From Oscillospiraceae bacterium (GTDB lineage: Bacteria > Bacillota > Clostridia > Oscillospirales > Oscillospiraceae), in assembly GCA_017552325.1 (NCBI GenBank), contig JAFZQE010000047.1:1-64000 (forward strand): DNA of 64,000 bases, given 5' to 3'. The translations under genes were made by a program, and so were the position numbers. This document shows positions 16,410 through 24,916 of the stretch, one piece after another (position 1 is the stretch's first letter; the number at the start of each line of letters is the position of its first letter). A model generated the notes under the pieces. It searched no databases, was not told where the DNA came from, and worked only from the letters and a program-made list of their open reading frames with translations.

Positions 16410-16755
16410 CGTGACGGATGTCCAGCGACTGGATCATCTGGCTGATATGCGCGCCGTACTCGATGCTGTGGTCGATCTCGAAGACCAGCTCCGGAACGTA
16501 GCGCAGTTCGAGGCTTTGCCCCAGCTCACGCCGCAGCCAGCCGCCGGCGGATTTCAGACCGCGGCGGAATTCCTTTTCGTTTTCCATGCCGAGCACGGAC
16601 AGCCAGACTTTGGCGTAGCGCAGATCGCCGGTGGTCTCCACCCTTGTGACGCTGATCATGCCCTGCTGCACCCGGGGATCCTTGATCTCCCGGAGCTTGG
16701 CGGACAGCACCCTCTGGATATCGTCGTTGGTTCTTGCCAGTTTGTTGGAAGGCAT
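16384..16755 (-). CDS. rbfA: 30S ribosome-binding factor A
   Basis: RbfA is a KH-like protein that helps mature the 5' end of 16S rRNA in the small subunit. The 123-residue product contains RVLSAKLREIKDPRVQQGMI and VTRVETTGDLRYAKVWLSVL, conserved in the family, and LRYVPELVFEIDHSIEYG. AGGAGG stands 8 bases ahead of the ATG. A GC-rich terminator-like hairpin is only about 20 bases upstream and leaves no room for a separate promoter in between, so transcription must pass that hairpin or start inside the preceding LRR gene. Confidence 0.95.
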   Translation of the reverse strand: MPSNKLARTNDDIQRVLSAKLREIKDPRVQQGMISVTRVETTGDLRYAKVWLSVLGMENEKEFRRGLKSAGGWLRRELGQSLELRYVPELVFEIDHSIEYGAHISQMIQSLDIRHDEDENDER

Positions 16756-16777
16756 TGATTTTTCCTCCTGTGAAAAG

Positions 16778-16802
16778 TCGGGCGCGGGAACGCCGCGCCC
16801 GA
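16778..16802 (-). terminator. GC-rich hairpin between LRR protein 1 and rbfA
   Basis: TCGGGCGCGG (16778-16787) pairs with CCGCGCCCGA (16793-16802); on the minus strand CTTTTC follows. The same stem core (GGGCGCGG/CCGCGCCC) appears behind LRR protein 2 and behind infB. The T tract is short. Confidence 0.7.
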
Positions 16803-16832
16803 TCGGCAGCGTTGATTGCCGCGTTTTGTGTA

Positions 16833-19800
16833 TCAGGGCAGCAGCTGGGCGCTTGTCACGGTGAGCGTCACGGTGACGGTATAGACCGTGCCGCCCTCGT
16901 TCGTCACGCCGCAGCGATATTGATAGCCGTTTCGGTAGCTCTTGGCCTCAATGGAAAGCGTGGTCCCCGTGCCGCCCGTGCACTTGGCCCATGCATTGTT
17001 TTCATTGGCCCGGTAGTACCACTGATAGCTCAGCGTCCCCTCGCCCGTCGCCTTTACGCTGAAGTTCGCCGTGCCGCCCACGGGATAGGTGAGCGACGAG
17101 GGCTGTTGGGTGATGACGGGCTTCTCTACCGTCCTGACCGTCAGCGTAACGGTCTTGCTCTTGGTGGTTCCGCCCGCGTTCGTGACCGCGCAGTAGTATT
17201 CGTAGCCGCTGCGGTAGCCCTTGACCTCGATCGAAAGGCTCGTTCCGGTGCCGCCCGTGCACTTGGCCCAGGCGTTTTCGGGCTTGGCGCGGTAGTACCA
17301 CTGGTAAGTCAGCGTGCCGGAACCTGTCGCCGTGATGCTGAAGGTCGCCGTCTCGCCGGCCTTGGCCGTCACGGAAGAGGGCTGTTTGGTGATCGTCGGC
17401 TTGGCAATGGTCTTGAGCGTCAGCGTCGCGGCTTCGGAGGTCACGCTGCCGAGATCGTTGGAGACCTTGCAGCGGTACTGATAGCCGTCGCGGTAGCTCT
17501 TGACCTCGACCGGCAGCTTCGCCGCCGTCGCGCCTTCCCCGCTGCAGTTTGCCCAGGCGCCGGTGCCGGGATTCATGAACTGCCACTGATAGCGCAGTCC
17601 GCCGCCCGTTGCCGTGACCGAGAAGTTCACGGTCGTGCCGCTCGTCGCCTCGACAGACTTCGGCTGCGCGGAGATCTTCGGCTTGAGCATATCGACCACC
17701 GTCAGCGTGGCCGCGGAGGAGATGGCCGTTCCTGCGGCATTTGTGACCTTGCAGCGGTACTGATAGCCGTCGCGGTAGCTCGCCGCGCTGACCGGGTAGG
17801 AGGCGGAATTCGCGCCAGAACCGCTGGATTTCTTCCAGGTCCCGCTGCTCGAGGTACGATACTGCCACTGATAGCTCAGGCTGCCGCCCGCGGCCTTCAC
17901 CTTGAAGGTCGCCGTATCGCCGCTCGCGGCGGTGATGCTCTTGGGCTGGGTCGTGATAACAGGCTTGGCCAGCAGCGTCAGACTGGCAGCGTTCGTATAT
18001 ACCGTGGCCGCCGTGTTGTAGACGCGGCAGCGGTACTGATAACCGTCGCGATAGCTCTTGGCGACCACCTGCAGCTCCAGTGTCGCGGCGCCCGAGCCGC
18101 TGCACTTGCGCCAGACCGGGTCGTCGGGATTTGTGTTGTACTGCCACTCAAAGATCAGGTTCGGGCCCCTTGCCGCGAAGGAGAAGCTCGCCGTCGCGCC
18201 CTCGGGGACAGCCTGATCCTGCGGCTGCGTGATGATGACGGGCAGGCCTTCGGTGCCGACCGTCAGCCAGACCGTATCGGAATACGCGTTCTGCCCGCCG
18301 CTGATCTTGCAGCGGAAGCAGGAGCCGTTCAGGTCCGCGGTCGCCTGAACGCGAAGCATTCCGCCGTAGTACCAGGAGGCGGGCGCCTTCTTCCAGGGGC
18401 CGGACAGCCCGTCGGCCGTTTTGTACTGCCATTCGTACACCACATCGGTGACGCAGGCGATCCTGACGTTCGTCCACGCATAGGAATCCGCGGGAACGGT
18501 CATCGACTCGGGCTGCTCGACGATGACAAAGCCGCCCGCATAGGATTCCCAGGTGACGCTGCCGCCGTAATCCCTGAGGACCGAGCTCGTCCAGCCCGAA
18601 ACGTCGGAGGGATACCAGGCCGTGAAGCTGATCGGATAGGCGGGGTCGCCGTGGAGCGCCATCGACTCGAAGGCATAGGCGTTGAACGACGGAGCGCCGC
18701 CGAGGAAGAAGACCCTGTCGAGCGCGTCGCAGCCGCTCACGACCCACTTGCCGATATTCTGAATACCGGTGCCGAAGACGATGTATTCCAGTTCCCAACA
18801 GCCCATAAAGGCTTCGGAAACGATATCCGTGACGCTGTTCGGGATCCTGACGTCCGTCAGGCCGCTGTCCTTGAAGGCGCAGCAGTCGATCAGCTCCAGC
18901 AAACCGGGCAGGTAGACGCCGGTCAGGCTTGAGCAGCCCTCAAAGGCGCCGTAGGCGATCTCCGTCAGCGTGGCCGGCAGAGAAACGGAGTGGAGGGAGA
19001 AGCAGTTTCTGCACATGCCGCGCGGAGCCGTCGTGATGCCCTCGGGAAGGCTGATGTGGAGAAGGTTGATGCAGCCCTCGAAGGCATAGCTTCCGATCCA
19101 CTCCACGGAAGACGGAAGATTCGCGCTTTGCAGATTGGTGCAGCCGGCAAAGGCGTTGTTCCCGATTTCCAGAAGACCTGTGGGAAAGTCGACGGACTGC
19201 AGACTGGCATTGCCCATGAAGGCGGAGGTTTCAATGCCGGTTGTGCCGTCGGGGATCGAATAATAAGCCACGCCCTCGGCGGGCGCCGCGTTGCCTTTGC
19301 CCTCCGGGAAAGCGATCAGGCTTTTCCCGTTGTTGCTGAACAGAACATCGTCGATCGCGCAGTACAAAGAATTGTCCTCAGACACGCTGAAATGAGACAG
19401 GACATTGCAGTCCGCGAAAGCTCCTCCCTGAATGTCCGTCACCGAGGCGGGAATAAAGACGGAAAAGAGCGAGTCGCAGTTTTCAAATGCGTTCGCCCTG
19501 ATCCTGGTCAGGCTGTCGGGCAGCGAGAGCGTGTAGATGCCGCAGCCGCGGAAGGCGGCGATGCCGATCCGGCTGATCGTATTGCCGAGCGCGATGTTTT
19601 TCACTCCCGTCAGGCCATCGAACGCGTAGTTGCCGACGCTCGTGACGCCGTCGTCGATCGAGACGTTCTGGATGTGAAAGCCGCTCGAAGACGCGGATTC
19701 ATACGCCATCCAGGGGGCAGGATCAGCGGTGTAATCGTACATGTCGCCGGTGCCGCTGATCATCAGAGAGCCGCCGCTCGTGAGGTCCCAGGTCAGATCA

Positions 19801-20006
19801 TCTCCGCATTTGCCGGAGGCGGGCAGCCCGTTGTCGGCCGGTTCGTTCCCGGGCGCCTCGGGGTCGACGATGGTGATCAGCTCGCCGCCCTCGTCCAGAT
19901 ATTCCTCTTCCAGGATGATGATGTCTTCCGGATCTTCAGCCATGGCCGCCGGGATCAGCGAGACGCACAGGCAGAAGCAGAGAAGGAGTGCGAGAATGCG
20001 CTTCAT
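16833..20006 (-). CDS. Secreted BspA-type LRR / Ig-like repeat protein 1
   Basis: A 1057-residue exported protein. Signal peptide MKRILALLLCFCLCVSLIP ending AMA; an acidic spacer (EDPEDIIILEEEYLDEGGEL); residues about 50-470 are Treponema/BspA-type leucine-rich repeats (units such as IGSYAFEGCINLLHISLPEG); then six Ig-like domains of about 90 residues, each with a TQPxS start, a central YQWxY and a KSYRDGYQYRCxVxN end with a conserved Cys. No LPXTG, SLH or other wall anchor is visible. It has its own sigma-A promoter. BspA-type LRR proteins often bind host or partner-cell proteins; the function here is unknown. It is a paralogue of the 20255-22963 gene and lies inside the infB-rbfA interval. 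Confidence 0.9.
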   Translation of the reverse strand: MKRILALLLCFCLCVSLIPAAMAEDPEDIIILEEEYLDEGGELITIVDPEAPGNEPADNGLPASGKCGDDLTWDLTSGGSLMISGTGDMYDYTADPAPWMAYESASSSGFHIQNVSIDDGVTSVGNYAFDGLTGVKNIALGNTISRIGIAAFRGCGIYTLSLPDSLTRIRANAFENCDSLFSVFIPASVTDIQGGAFADCNVLSHFSVSEDNSLYCAIDDVLFSNNGKSLIAFPEGKGNAAPAEGVAYYSIPDGTTGIETSAFMGNASLQSVDFPTGLLEIGNNAFAGCTNLQSANLPSSVEWIGSYAFEGCINLLHISLPEGITTAPRGMCRNCFSLHSVSLPATLTEIAYGAFEGCSSLTGVYLPGLLELIDCCAFKDSGLTDVRIPNSVTDIVSEAFMGCWELEYIVFGTGIQNIGKWVVSGCDALDRVFFLGGAPSFNAYAFESMALHGDPAYPISFTAWYPSDVSGWTSSVLRDYGGSVTWESYAGGFVIVEQPESMTVPADSYAWTNVRIACVTDVVYEWQYKTADGLSGPWKKAPASWYYGGMLRVQATADLNGSCFRCKISGGQNAYSDTVWLTVGTEGLPVIITQPQDQAVPEGATASFSFAARGPNLIFEWQYNTNPDDPVWRKCSGSGAATLELQVVAKSYRDGYQYRCRVYNTAATVYTNAASLTLLAKPVITTQPKSITAASGDTATFKVKAAGGSLSYQWQYRTSSSGTWKKSSGSGANSASYPVSAASYRDGYQYRCKVTNAAGTAISSAATLTVVDMLKPKISAQPKSVEATSGTTVNFSVTATGGGLRYQWQFMNPGTGAWANCSGEGATAAKLPVEVKSYRDGYQYRCKVSNDLGSVTSEAATLTLKTIAKPTITKQPSSVTAKAGETATFSITATGSGTLTYQWYYRAKPENAWAKCTGGTGTSLSIEVKGYRSGYEYYCAVTNAGGTTKSKTVTLTVRTVEKPVITQQPSSLTYPVGGTANFSVKATGEGTLSYQWYYRANENNAWAKCTGGTGTTLSIEAKSYRNGYQYRCGVTNEGGTVYTVTVTLTVTSAQLLP

Positions 20007-20064
20007 GCGGATACCTCCTTTTCGTCAGAGAAATCTTTCCGAATACCAATCATTCGCCATTTAT

Positions 20065-20093
20065 ACTATAAACACTTTTGAACTGCCGGTCAA
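20065..20093 (-). promoter_or_regulatory. Promoter of LRR protein 1
   Basis: TTGACC (20093-20088) and TATAGT (20070-20065) with a 17-base spacer on the minus strand. The same boxes, spacing and flanking bases (TATAGTATAAA.GGCGAATG) stand before LRR protein 2. Confidence 0.85.
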
Positions 20094-20134
20094 GAGCGAG
20101 GGGCGCTTTTCTCCGATTCTTTTCCCCCGAAGAG

Positions 20135-20178
20135 AAAGGCGCGGATCTTCCCTTCCCCCGGGCCGATCCGCGCCTTTT
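20135..20178. terminator. Inverted repeat between the LRR genes
   Basis: AAAGGCGCGGATC (20135-20147) pairs with GATCCGCGCCTTT (20165-20177) around a 17-base loop, with A-rich and T-rich ends. It lies between the LRR2 terminator and the LRR1 promoter and may be a second stop. Confidence 0.6.
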
Positions 20179-20197
20179 GTATCCTGTTCCGGTGAAA

Positions 20198-20225
20198 ATC
20201 GGGCGCGGGGAAACCCGCGCCCGAT
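20198..20225 (-). terminator. Terminator of LRR protein 2
   Basis: ATCGGGCGCGGG (20198-20209) pairs with CCCGCGCCCGAT (20214-20225), and on the minus strand TTTTC follows. It starts 30 bases behind the LRR2 stop. Confidence 0.8.
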
Positions 20226-20254
20226 GTCTGCTGATATGTTTGAGCGTCCGAAGC

Positions 20255-22963
20255 TCAGGAGAGCGCCAGCCCTTCCGTGTCGATCACGCCGCGCTGAACG
20301 TACAGCGTCGCGTACTCGGAATAGGTCGTGCCGCCGAGATTGGTCACGGCGCAGCGATACTGATAGCCGTCGCGGTAGCCCTTGACGGCGATATCAAGCG
20401 TGGCGTCCGTGCCCTCGCTGCACTTGGCCCAGGCATTGTCGGGCGTCGCGCGGTAGTACCACTGGTAGCTTAGCGTTCCCGGGCCGGTGGCAGAGACCGT
20501 GAAGCTCACATCCGTGCCGATCGTACCATATGCATCCTCCGGCTGAGAGGTGATCGTGGGCTTTTCGATCTGCTTGACAGTCAGCGTGGCGGCGTTGGAA
20601 TAGGTCGTGCCGGCCGAGTTCTTCACGCCGCAGCGGTACTGATAGCCGTTGCGGTAGGTTTTGGCCTCGACCGTGAAGCTCGTGCCGGTGCCGTCCGTGC
20701 ACTTGATCCAGTCCTCGGTGCTGCTCTTGCGGTAGTACCACTGGTAGCTCAGCGAGCCGGTGCCGGTAGCCGTGACGCTGAAGGTCGCGAGTTTGCCGGC
20801 GGTGACCGAAACGGAGCTGGGCTGCCTGGTGATGGTGGGCTTTTCGATCTTGTTGACGGTCAGCGTCGCCTCCCTGGAGGTGACCGAGCCGAGATCGTTC
20901 GTGACCACGCAGCGGTACTGGTAGCCGCTGCGGTAGAGCTTGGCCTCGACGTCAAGGCTCGCGCCGGTTCCGCCGGAGCACTTGACCCAGGTCGCATCCG
21001 GGCCGGACAGGTAGTACCACTGATAGCTCAGGCTGCCGCCCGTCGCCGCAACCTTGAAGGTCACCGTATTGCCCGTCAGCGTCGTAATATCCTTCGGCTG
21101 CGTGGTGATCTTCGGCTTGAGCATGCTGACCACGGTCAGCGTCGCCGCGGAAGACGTAGCCGTGCCGGCGGCGTTCGAGACTTTGCAGCGGTACTGATAG
21201 CCGTCGCGGTAGCTGGCGGCGGAGACGGGGTAGGAGGCCTTGTTGGAGCCCGTGCCGCTGGAATTCTTCCAGGTCCCGGAGCTGGAGGTGCGGTACTGCC
21301 ACTGATAGGACAGATCGCTGCCCGTGGCCGTCACCTTGAAGGTGGCCGTGTCGCCGCTGGCGGCGGTGATGCTCTTGGGCTGGGTCGTAATGGCTGGCTT
21401 ATCCATCACGGTAAGCGAGACCTCGTTGGAGTATACCGTGTCGGTCAGGTTATAGATGCGGCAGCGGTACTGGTAGCCGTCACGGAAGGACTTGGCTACC
21501 ACCGAATAGGTCGGCGTATCCGCACCCGAGCCGCTGCTCTTGAACCATGTGCCCGGATTGTTGCTCGGGCTGTACTGCCATTCATAAGTCAGATCTTTGC
21601 CCCCGGCCTCGAGGTCAAAGACCGCCGTTTCGCCCGGTTCCGCAACCGCGGATTCGGGCTGGCGGATGATATAGGGCCAGTCGCCGACCTTCACGGTCAG
21701 CCAGATCGTGTTGGTGTAGACCGTGCTGCCGCCGGACGTGACCTTGCAGCGGAAGCAGGCGCCGTTAAGCTCAAGCGGGAGATCGTACAGGTCCAGATTG
21801 GCGCCGAGCGAGTAATAATCAAAGGGCGCGGCGTCGGACAGCGTCTTCCAGGAGCCGTCCAGCGCGTCGGCCGTCTTGTACTGCCACTTGTAGACCGCCT
21901 CGCTGGCGCAGCCGATCCTGAAGTAAAGGTAGGCGTTATGGCCGACGTAGACTTCCTGGCTCAGCGGCTGAAGGGCGATATACAGGCCGTTGGAGTAGGA
22001 CTTCCAGGTGATGTGTCCGCCGTAGTCGCGGCGCGCGGCGCTGGTCCAGCTGCTGTCCTCCGCGGGATAGTAGGCCTTGATCGTCACTTCCTTGAAGTTC
22101 TCTTCCCGGCCCTCGAAGGTATCGAAATCGGGCACGGAGCCCCTGAAAACGACCTGTTCAAGCTCGTCGCAGCCCATGAAGACCCAGCTGCCGATCTCCT
22201 CAACGCCGGAGCCGATGACCACGGACTGCAGAAACCAGCAGTCCATGAACGCCTCGGTGCCTATCTCACTGACGCTGTCAGGGATGTTGACATAGTTGAT
22301 GCCGGAGCGCGCGAAAGCATAAGGCTCGATCTCCTCCAGACTGTCGGGCAGGAAGGCGCTGTCCAGGCGCCAGCAGTCTTCAAAAGCGCCGTAGCAGACG
22401 GTCGTCAGCGAAGCGGGGAAAATGACGTAATTGAGGGCCGAGCAGCCGCTGCATAAATAGCGCGGGATCACGCCGAGCCCGTCGGGGAGATAGAGATGAT
22501 CCAGGCTGACGCAGTCCGCAAAGGCGGCCCGGCCGATCTCCTCCAGGCAGCTGTCAAAATAAAACTGCACATTCTCCAGGTTCGGAAGACCGATAAAGGC
22601 GCAGCTGCCGATCGAACGGACATTATCGCCGATCGAGACGTCGGTGATATAATCCGCCCAGTCTTGCCAGGGCGCGGGGTTTTGGGCGTCATAGTCGTCC
22701 ATATAGCCGCTGCCCTCGATGCTCAGATAGCCATATTCGTTCAGCGTCCAGGTCAGACTGCCGCCGCAGGTGCCGGAGGCGGGGAGGCCGGCGTTCACTT
22801 CCCCGGCGGGGAGCTCCGGGTCGATGATCTCGATCAGTTCGTCGCCCTCGTCCAGATATTCCTCTTCCACGATGATGATGTCTTCCGGATCCTCGGCGAA
22901 GGCCGCGGGGATCAGCGAGACGCACAGGCAGAAGCAGAGAAGCAGTGCGAGAATACGTTTCAT
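20255..22963 (-). CDS. Secreted BspA-type LRR / Ig-like repeat protein 2
   Basis: A 902-residue paralogue of the neighbouring gene, with an identical first 20 residues of signal peptide, the same acidic spacer (EDPEDIIIVEEEYLDEG), a shorter block of BspA-type leucine-rich repeats (about residues 60-320; GTEAFMDCWFLQSVVIGSG is one unit) and six Ig-like domains ending near residue 890. Several Ig domains are nearly identical to those of protein 1 (PAITTQPKSITAASGDTATF versus the partner), pointing to recent duplication or gene conversion. No cell-wall anchor is visible. It is transcribed from its own promoter. Confidence 0.9.
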   Translation of the reverse strand: MKRILALLLCFCLCVSLIPAAFAEDPEDIIIVEEEYLDEGDELIEIIDPELPAGEVNAGLPASGTCGGSLTWTLNEYGYLSIEGSGYMDDYDAQNPAPWQDWADYITDVSIGDNVRSIGSCAFIGLPNLENVQFYFDSCLEEIGRAAFADCVSLDHLYLPDGLGVIPRYLCSGCSALNYVIFPASLTTVCYGAFEDCWRLDSAFLPDSLEEIEPYAFARSGINYVNIPDSVSEIGTEAFMDCWFLQSVVIGSGVEEIGSWVFMGCDELEQVVFRGSVPDFDTFEGREENFKEVTIKAYYPAEDSSWTSAARRDYGGHITWKSYSNGLYIALQPLSQEVYVGHNAYLYFRIGCASEAVYKWQYKTADALDGSWKTLSDAAPFDYYSLGANLDLYDLPLELNGACFRCKVTSGGSTVYTNTIWLTVKVGDWPYIIRQPESAVAEPGETAVFDLEAGGKDLTYEWQYSPSNNPGTWFKSSGSGADTPTYSVVAKSFRDGYQYRCRIYNLTDTVYSNEVSLTVMDKPAITTQPKSITAASGDTATFKVTATGSDLSYQWQYRTSSSGTWKNSSGTGSNKASYPVSAASYRDGYQYRCKVSNAAGTATSSAATLTVVSMLKPKITTQPKDITTLTGNTVTFKVAATGGSLSYQWYYLSGPDATWVKCSGGTGASLDVEAKLYRSGYQYRCVVTNDLGSVTSREATLTVNKIEKPTITRQPSSVSVTAGKLATFSVTATGTGSLSYQWYYRKSSTEDWIKCTDGTGTSFTVEAKTYRNGYQYRCGVKNSAGTTYSNAATLTVKQIEKPTITSQPEDAYGTIGTDVSFTVSATGPGTLSYQWYYRATPDNAWAKCSEGTDATLDIAVKGYRDGYQYRCAVTNLGGTTYSEYATLYVQRGVIDTEGLALS

Positions 22964-23014
22964 GCGGATTCCTCCTTCTTATGAAAGCTCAGATTTCGAA
23001 CATTCGCCTTTTAT

Positions 23015-23043
23015 ACTATAAACATTTTTTCCCGGTCGGTCAA
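23015..23043 (-). promoter_or_regulatory. Promoter of LRR protein 2
   Basis: TTGACC (23043-23038) and TATAGT (23020-23015), spacer 17 bases, minus strand. It is nearly identical to the LRR1 promoter, so both genes should be expressed together. Confidence 0.85.
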
Positions 23044-23092
23044 GTGCTCTTTCCGTTTTCGCCTGATTCTTCGGGAAAAAAGCGTCGGAAAA

Positions 23093-23122
23093 GCCGTCCC
23101 CCGGGCTGAGAGGGGGGACGGC
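23093..23122 (-). terminator. Terminator of the O-antigen-ligase-like gene
   Basis: GCCGTCCCCC (23093-23102) pairs with GGGGGACGGC (23113-23122); on the minus strand a TTTT stretch and then CGACGCTTTTTT follow. Confidence 0.8.
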
Positions 23123-23136
23123 CTGTAAGGGTCTGT

Positions 23137-24858
23137 TCATCTTGCGCGTCGGTACGCCCTGACGTAGTTCTCGTAGCCGGCGGGAAGCGGCAGATCCGGC
23201 TTTTCGTCGATCTGCCAGGCGAGCGGATCGGTGCTGTCCAGCACCTTCTGGATGCGCGGGCGGATCTCCATAATCTCCTGATAGCAGACGCCGGCGCCGG
23301 TCTTGTCTCCGCGTTCGCTGTAGAGCATCGCCGCCTGGATCAGCATATCGAAATAATCCTGGTATTCCGCCGCGACATACGGCGCGCAGGACATCGCGTG
23401 CCGCTTGGAGACGATCATGCCCTGGATGTCGCCGCGGGCATACTGGCAGCGCGCCTTCGCATCCCAGGCGAGAGCAGCCTTGTCGTCGAGCTTGAGGATG
23501 CGGTCTGCCACGGTCTCCATCTCGGCGGGATCCTTCAGCTCCGTAAGCTTTTCGAGCATCGCGCGCGTGTGCAGGGGATAAACGCTCAGCGTCAGGTCGG
23601 GCGCCCCGTAGTCGCCGAGCCCCGCGGCAACGCCGAGATAAAGCGCGCCCGCGCAGACGAGCGCGGCGGCGGCCTTCAGCAGAAGCTTCGGCGCGAAGAC
23701 GCGGGTCTTCCCCTGCTCCCAGTCGAGCGTCAGCAGCAGCACCATGAAGATCGAGGTGAACTGCAGGTCGAAGTCCAGCGAACAGTGAGCAAAGAGCGTC
23801 AGCAGCAGCACATGGCGCAGCGGGCCGCCCTCCTTCACACGCAGCGCGCGGATCAGCGCGGCGATGCAGACGATCGCGGGCAGCCAGCCGACGTCCAGCA
23901 GCAGCTGCAGCGGATCGCAGTGGATCCAGCGCACGGCGTAGACCCCGTGCTGGAAGCTGCGCTGGCTCATGTAATAGCCCAGATAGCCCAGGCCGAAGGG
24001 CTGGCGCAGCACGACGGGCAGCGCGTCCTTGTAATACAGCAGTCGTCCGAGGAAGGTGCTCGCACCGACGGACATCTCGCCCAGGTGCTCGCCCGCGCCG
24101 GGGTTGATCAGCGCGCCGACGGGCCAGCTCAGCAGCACACCGCCGCCGATGACGCCGAGCAGCGGCCATACCGTGCGGAAGGGCCGCTCTTTTCGAACGC
24201 GAAGCCGCAGCAGCAGGCAGGCTGCCAGCGAGACCAGCGCGATCAGGAACACGGCGCGGCTGCCCGAGAGCAGCAGGCCCAGGCTCAGCAGCGCGGCGCA
24301 GCTCAGGCGCAGCCAGAGCGGACGCTCCTTTTCCTCCAGCAGCAGCTGCTCCAGACCGAGCAGCGTCAGCAGCGCGAAGCTGTTGGGATACTGCAGGAAG
24401 CCCGCCAGACGGCCGCTGACGCTGAAATAGAAGGCCAGATCCGGAATCAGCTGCAGCGGCGCGCAGATCAGCGTCATCGCCGCGCCGATCAAGGGCAGAT
24501 CGGCCAACAGGACGCGCCGCTCGCCGGGCGAAAGCTGCAGCAGGCACAGCGCCATCAGCGCCAACGCCAGCGCCCGGGGGATCCCCAGCGGCGCGAGGCC
24601 GCGATCCACCGCCCAGAAGCAGCTGAACACATAGCCGGCAAAGATCGCCAGCACCGCGCCGGAGGCGAGATTCAGCCGGAGGCAGAGCCTCCCGCGGCGC
24701 CACAGCCAGAGCAGCAGCGCGACGGCAGCCAGCGCCGCGCAGAATTCAAAATACAGACCCGTGAGAAAGAAGCCCGCGGCAAAGATCAGCCGCAGCTCGG
24801 GCATTTCTCTCTCCCTCAACGGTTCGACCGGCGCGGCGGCCGCTTTTTTTCTGGCCAT
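23137..24858 (-). CDS. O-antigen ligase-like polytopic membrane protein with TPR-like tail
   Basis: The 573-residue product has about eleven membrane segments (residues 22-410) and a C-terminal soluble part (about 430-573) rich in helix pairs (AMLEKLTELKDPAEMETVAD, AAMLYSERGDKTGAGVCYQE) that look like TPR units. GRLAGFLQYPNSFA, LLLSGSRAVFL and the large outside loop before WIHCDPLQLLLDVGWL match the Wzy_C/O-antigen ligase family, which joins glycans or polymerises them on lipid carriers; Gram-positive members act in capsule, teichoic or protein glycosylation. Substrate unknown. AGGAGGAGGGG precedes the ATG. The infB hairpin is only 25 bases upstream, so it has no obvious promoter of its own. 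Confidence 0.78.
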   Translation of the reverse strand: MARKKAAAAPVEPLREREMPELRLIFAAGFFLTGLYFEFCAALAAVALLLWLWRRGRLCLRLNLASGAVLAIFAGYVFSCFWAVDRGLAPLGIPRALALALMALCLLQLSPGERRVLLADLPLIGAAMTLICAPLQLIPDLAFYFSVSGRLAGFLQYPNSFALLTLLGLEQLLLEEKERPLWLRLSCAALLSLGLLLSGSRAVFLIALVSLAACLLLRLRVRKERPFRTVWPLLGVIGGGVLLSWPVGALINPGAGEHLGEMSVGASTFLGRLLYYKDALPVVLRQPFGLGYLGYYMSQRSFQHGVYAVRWIHCDPLQLLLDVGWLPAIVCIAALIRALRVKEGGPLRHVLLLTLFAHCSLDFDLQFTSIFMVLLLTLDWEQGKTRVFAPKLLLKAAAALVCAGALYLGVAAGLGDYGAPDLTLSVYPLHTRAMLEKLTELKDPAEMETVADRILKLDDKAALAWDAKARCQYARGDIQGMIVSKRHAMSCAPYVAAEYQDYFDMLIQAAMLYSERGDKTGAGVCYQEIMEIRPRIQKVLDSTDPLAWQIDEKPDLPLPAGYENYVRAYRRAR

Positions 24859-24882
24859 GCTCTCCCCTCCTCCTGCAAAAAC

Positions 24883-24907
24883 ACGGGCGCGGGAAAGCCG
24901 CGCCCGT
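24883..24907 (-). terminator. GC-rich hairpin behind infB
   Basis: ACGGGCGCGG (24883-24892) pairs with CCGCGCCCGT (24898-24907), followed on the minus strand by GTTTTTGC. Its core is the same as that of the hairpins at 16778 and 20198. Confidence 0.75.
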
Positions 24908-24916
24908 ACCAGGCAT

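Noticed and set aside
16734..18932. Open frame of about 732 codons on the plus strand opposite LRR protein 1
   Set aside because: Antisense of the Ig/LRR coding sequence; no start signal and repetitive composition.
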